A DNA stretch of 53,267 nucleotides, taken from the NCBI RefSeq assembly GCF_022601685.1, contig NZ_JAKUML010000017.1, forward strand, positions 1 to 53,267. The letters run 5' to 3'. Shown in pieces: positions 50,869-53,267 of this stretch (positions are counted from its first letter, which is position 1; each line of letters begins with the position of its first letter). Under the pieces are notes generated by a model. That model had not been told where the DNA came from and made no database searches. It saw only the letters and a list, made by a program, of their open reading frames with translations. Source of the stretch: Acinetobacter sedimenti (GTDB lineage Bacteria; Pseudomonadota; Gammaproteobacteria; Pseudomonadales; Moraxellaceae). Made by a program: the position numbers and the translations under genes.

Positions 50869-52353
50869 TTAGTTAAACCACGATTCACGGGCTTTCATGA
50901 TCAGCTGACCAGCTTGCTCAGTATCTAAACCGTCGATATCGATAATATCGTCAATGGCTTGATCTGCTAGATCATCTACTGTGCAAATGCCTTTTTGTGC
51001 AAGTGCTTGCGCAACTTCAGGTGTCATCCCTTCCATTGCCAATAATTCTTCAGTGGCGTGTTGCATATTTTGTTGCTCACGAAGCACATCCGCTAAGGTC
51101 GCTTCTTTTGCACGCTCTTGTAGCACACCTACGGTTTCTTCATCCAAGCCAATTTCTTCAAAAGTTTCCGCAGGGACATATGCAACTTCTTCAAGTGAAG
51201 TAAAGCCCATTTCCACCAATGCTTCAGCCAAGTCTGCATCAATATCCAAACGCTCAACGAACATATTCAAATACTGTTCATTCTCAGAGCTTTGACGCTC
51301 ACGATACTCATCTTCAAGCATCATGTTGAGCTTATAACCCGTCAATTCAGACGCAAGACGCACGTTTTGACCTTGTGAACCAATTGCACGAGCAAGCTGT
51401 TCATTGGTAGCAAAAATAATATCTGCGCTCAACGTATCTTCATCAAGTACGATTCCTGATACATCTGCAGGCTCAAGTGCGCTGGCAATATACTGTGCAG
51501 GATCGTCAGACCACACCACCACATCGATACGCTCACCATTGAGCTCTTGTTGTACCGCTTGAATACGTGTACCACGCATACCAATACATGCACCCACTGG
51601 ATCAATACGATGATCGTTAGTTTTTACAGAAATCTTGGCGCGCACACCCGGTTGACGTGCAGCTGCTTTGATCTCGATAATTTCTTCTGCAATCTCAGGT
51701 ACTTCTTTCGTCATCAATGCAATCAGCATCTCTGGGCGAGCACGTGACAATTGCAACTGTGCACCACGACCTTCACGATTGACATTGAACAAAATCGCAT
51801 TGATACGTTGTTTTGGACGAAGCATCTCTTTTGGAATAGACTCTTCTTTTGCCAAATACGCTTCTGCACCATCACCAAGATCAATAATAAAACCGTCTTT
51901 GGTTTGCTTTTTAATTTCACCGTAGATCAATTCACCAAGCTTATCTTCATACGCATCAGCAACCAATGCACGCTCAGCTTCACGGATCTTTTGTACAATG
52001 ACTTGTTTCGCAATCTGTGCTGCAATACGACCAAACTCAATCGACTCAACTTCAAGCTCACGAATATCACCGATCGACCACTCCGCAGGATCAACATCAG
52101 AGATCGCATCTTGGCAAGCAGGCATTTCATGATCTTCATCAGCCACGACTTCCCATTGACGGAAGGTACGATATTCGCCAGTTTTACGATCAATCTCTAC
52201 ACGTAGACGCGCTTCTGATGAGGTCGTATGTTCATAGAATTTCTTTTTAGTTGCAGCCACAAGCGCTTGTTCTAATGCTTGGAAAATCGCTTCACGACCA
52301 ACACCTTTTTCATTACTAACCGTTTCTACTACGGTAAGAATCTCACGGCTCAT
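50869..52353 (-). CDS. nusA: Transcription termination/antitermination factor NusA
   Basis: RNA polymerase-binding factor for pausing, termination and antitermination. It has an N-terminal polymerase-binding domain, an S1 domain (about 135-200), two KH domains ([22 protein letters not shown] and [20 protein letters not shown]), and two C-terminal acidic helix repeats (about 365-420 and 440-490), as in E. coli. AGGTGA precedes the ATG at 52353. Confidence 0.97.
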   Translation of the reverse strand: MSREILTVVETVSNEKGVGREAIFQALEQALVAATKKKFYEHTTSSEARLRVEIDRKTGEYRTFRQWEVVADEDHEMPACQDAISDVDPAEWSIGDIRELEVESIEFGRIAAQIAKQVIVQKIREAERALVADAYEDKLGELIYGEIKKQTKDGFIIDLGDGAEAYLAKEESIPKEMLRPKQRINAILFNVNREGRGAQLQLSRARPEMLIALMTKEVPEIAEEIIEIKAAARQPGVRAKISVKTNDHRIDPVGACIGMRGTRIQAVQQELNGERIDVVVWSDDPAQYIASALEPADVSGIVLDEDTLSADIIFATNEQLARAIGSQGQNVRLASELTGYKLNMMLEDEYRERQSSENEQYLNMFVERLDIDADLAEALVEMGFTSLEEVAYVPAETFEEIGLDEETVGVLQERAKEATLADVLREQQNMQHATEELLAMEGMTPEVAQALAQKGICTVDDLADQAIDDIIDIDGLDTEQAGQLIMKARESWFN

Positions 52354-52383
52354 AAGTCACCTTTCTAATTTCAAAAAAATCCA

Positions 52384-52935
52384 TTAATCCTGAAAAACCA
52401 AATTGGCTTTATCAATGTTATGACCATCTATGTCTAACACCTGTGCCTTTTCCACTTCAACCTGAATGGTTTCTGCTTCGACATCCACAGCAACCAATTT
52501 GGCTTGAAACTTACGACGATTGTCCACTGCTGTGATCAAACGGAGCGCCACCTGCTGCCCGATATAGTCTTGCATCTGCGACAAACTAAAAAATGGGCGA
52601 TCCCAACCCGGTGAAGATACTTCTAAACTGTATTCCCCAGAAATCGGGTCATGCACATCGAGTAGCGCACCAACTTGATGGGTGACGTTGACACAATCTT
52701 GCACACCAATCCCACGACCTTGATCAGGCTCACCATTTTCATCGAGGGCGCTTTCATCAACACTCTGCGACTCTTCTGGAGGTGCATTTGGATCTACAGG
52801 CTTGTCTATATAAATTCTTAATAACGAACGCTTTCCTTGCGGGAGGAACTCTAGTCCCCACAACTCGACATCACACGCAGACACAGCAGGTGCAATCATA
52901 TCGTACAAGGTTTGCGTTTTATTGGATAATTTCAT
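52384..52935 (-). CDS. rimP: Ribosome maturation factor RimP, with an acidic insert
   Basis: Assists 30S subunit assembly. It has [22 protein letters not shown] at the start, [13 protein letters not shown] and [15 protein letters not shown] in the middle. At 183 residues it is longer than E. coli RimP (about 150) because of an acidic insert at about 46-74 ([10 protein letters not shown] to DENGEPDQ) in the first domain. It lies 30 bases before nusA on the minus strand and is the first protein gene after the initiator tRNA. Confidence 0.94.
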   Translation of the reverse strand: MKLSNKTQTLYDMIAPAVSACDVELWGLEFLPQGKRSLLRIYIDKPVDPNAPPEESQSVDESALDENGEPDQGRGIGVQDCVNVTHQVGALLDVHDPISGEYSLEVSSPGWDRPFFSLSQMQDYIGQQVALRLITAVDNRRKFQAKLVAVDVEAETIQVEVEKAQVLDIDGHNIDKANLVFQD

Positions 52936-53053
52936 CGAAACTCGTCATAGAAATCTAAGGCTAATAGGCGCTAATAGTGAAGCATACAAATTTGACCGAT
53001 TGATGGCACACACCACAATCATTACACAATCAAAATCAGTCACTATAGCCAAC

Positions 53054-53079
53054 AAAAAAGGGCGCATTTGCCCCCTTTT
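53054..53079 (-). terminator. Hairpin between initiator tRNA and rimP
   Basis: AAAAGGG at 53056-53062 pairs with CCCTTTT at 53073-53079; GGGC and GCCC inside give an alternative register. On the minus strand a T-run follows. It could partly terminate transcripts before rimP, or separate the tRNA from the operon. Confidence 0.55.
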
Positions 53080-53150
53080 ACATAGTACGATCATCAAACT
53101 TCACTGATCTTCGTACTTCAATATACATCGCTTTTCAAAAGTTACTGTGC

Positions 53151-53177
53151 AAAAAGGCCCACCTTTCATTGTGAGCC
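53151..53177 (-). terminator. Terminator after the initiator tRNA
   Basis: On the minus strand GGCTCAC (53177-53171) pairs with GTGGGCC (53162-53156) with one G-U pair, and a T-run follows at 53155-53151. It lies 14 bases past the tRNA 3' end. Confidence 0.7.
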
Positions 53178-53191
53178 TCTCTTCAGAAACT

Positions 53192-53267
<76 letters not shown>

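Overview
The window looks like a chromosomal segment of a gammaproteobacterium of the Moraxellaceae, most like Acinetobacter. Pointers are the moderate, A/T-leaning composition, a separate two-gene gspF-gspG type II secretion locus beside priA, a fabR-like regulator divergent from a ferredoxin reductase/desaturase pair, a six-gene Mrp antiporter operon with fused MrpA/B, and the order initiator tRNA-rimP-nusA-infB-rbfA. Genus is inferred from gene content and order recalled from known genomes; no database search was run. LAYOUT. 0.3-4.3 kb: rluA, a DUF2789 gene, tusA, then corC-lnt (apolipoprotein N-acyltransferase). 4.4-9.1 kb: two tiny membrane ORFs, gspG and gspF, then priA. 9.1-9.8 kb: a dead HNH nuclease gene with three in-frame stops. 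9.8-15.3 kb: a KefB/C-type antiporter, hslO (Hsp33), a PspC-domain protein, a membrane-anchored coiled-coil protein and a phospholipase D-like protein. 15.5-18.7 kb: a fatty-acid desaturation locus, in which a FabR/DesT-like repressor diverges from a flavin/2Fe-2S reductase and a three-His-box desaturase, with twin palindromic sites between them. 18.8-26.5 kb: small membrane proteins, a TPR-like secreted protein, an NhaC-type antiporter, an alpha/beta hydrolase, a hotdog thioesterase, a glycine-zipper lipoprotein and an outer-membrane barrel-like protein. 26.6-34.5 kb: tolC, phoU, gshB, a PhyH-type dioxygenase, dusA, an MFS exporter and hisIE. 34.6-39.1 kb: the most unusual stretch, three same-strand genes encoding a UvrD-like helicase, an SMC/OLD-like ATPase and an A/T-rich reverse transcriptase that is neither a clear retron nor a group II intron enzyme. 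39.3-46.8 kb: dusC, then mrpA(B)CDEFG behind a structured leader. 46.9-53.3 kb: a secreted unknown protein, then on the minus strand initiator tRNA-Met, rimP, nusA, infB and rbfA. HOW THEY FIT. Most of the window is housekeeping: translation and RNA modification (rluA, dusA, dusC, rimP-nusA-infB-rbfA), envelope maintenance (lnt, tolC, gspFG, desaturase), cation homeostasis (Kef, NhaC-type, Mrp) and redox defence (hslO, gshB). The candidate for an undescribed system is the helicase-ATPase-reverse transcriptase run between hisIE and dusC. The reverse transcriptase has motifs A, B and C, a long C-terminal region without a recognised domain, only 30 bp between it and the ATPase gene, and clearly lower G+C than its neighbours. 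That fits a recently acquired antiphage reverse transcriptase of the UG/DRT kind, alone or working with the ATPase. A second candidate is the leader upstream of mrpA, which can form three hairpins, the last followed by a T-run, with an alternative pairing that could act as an attenuator.
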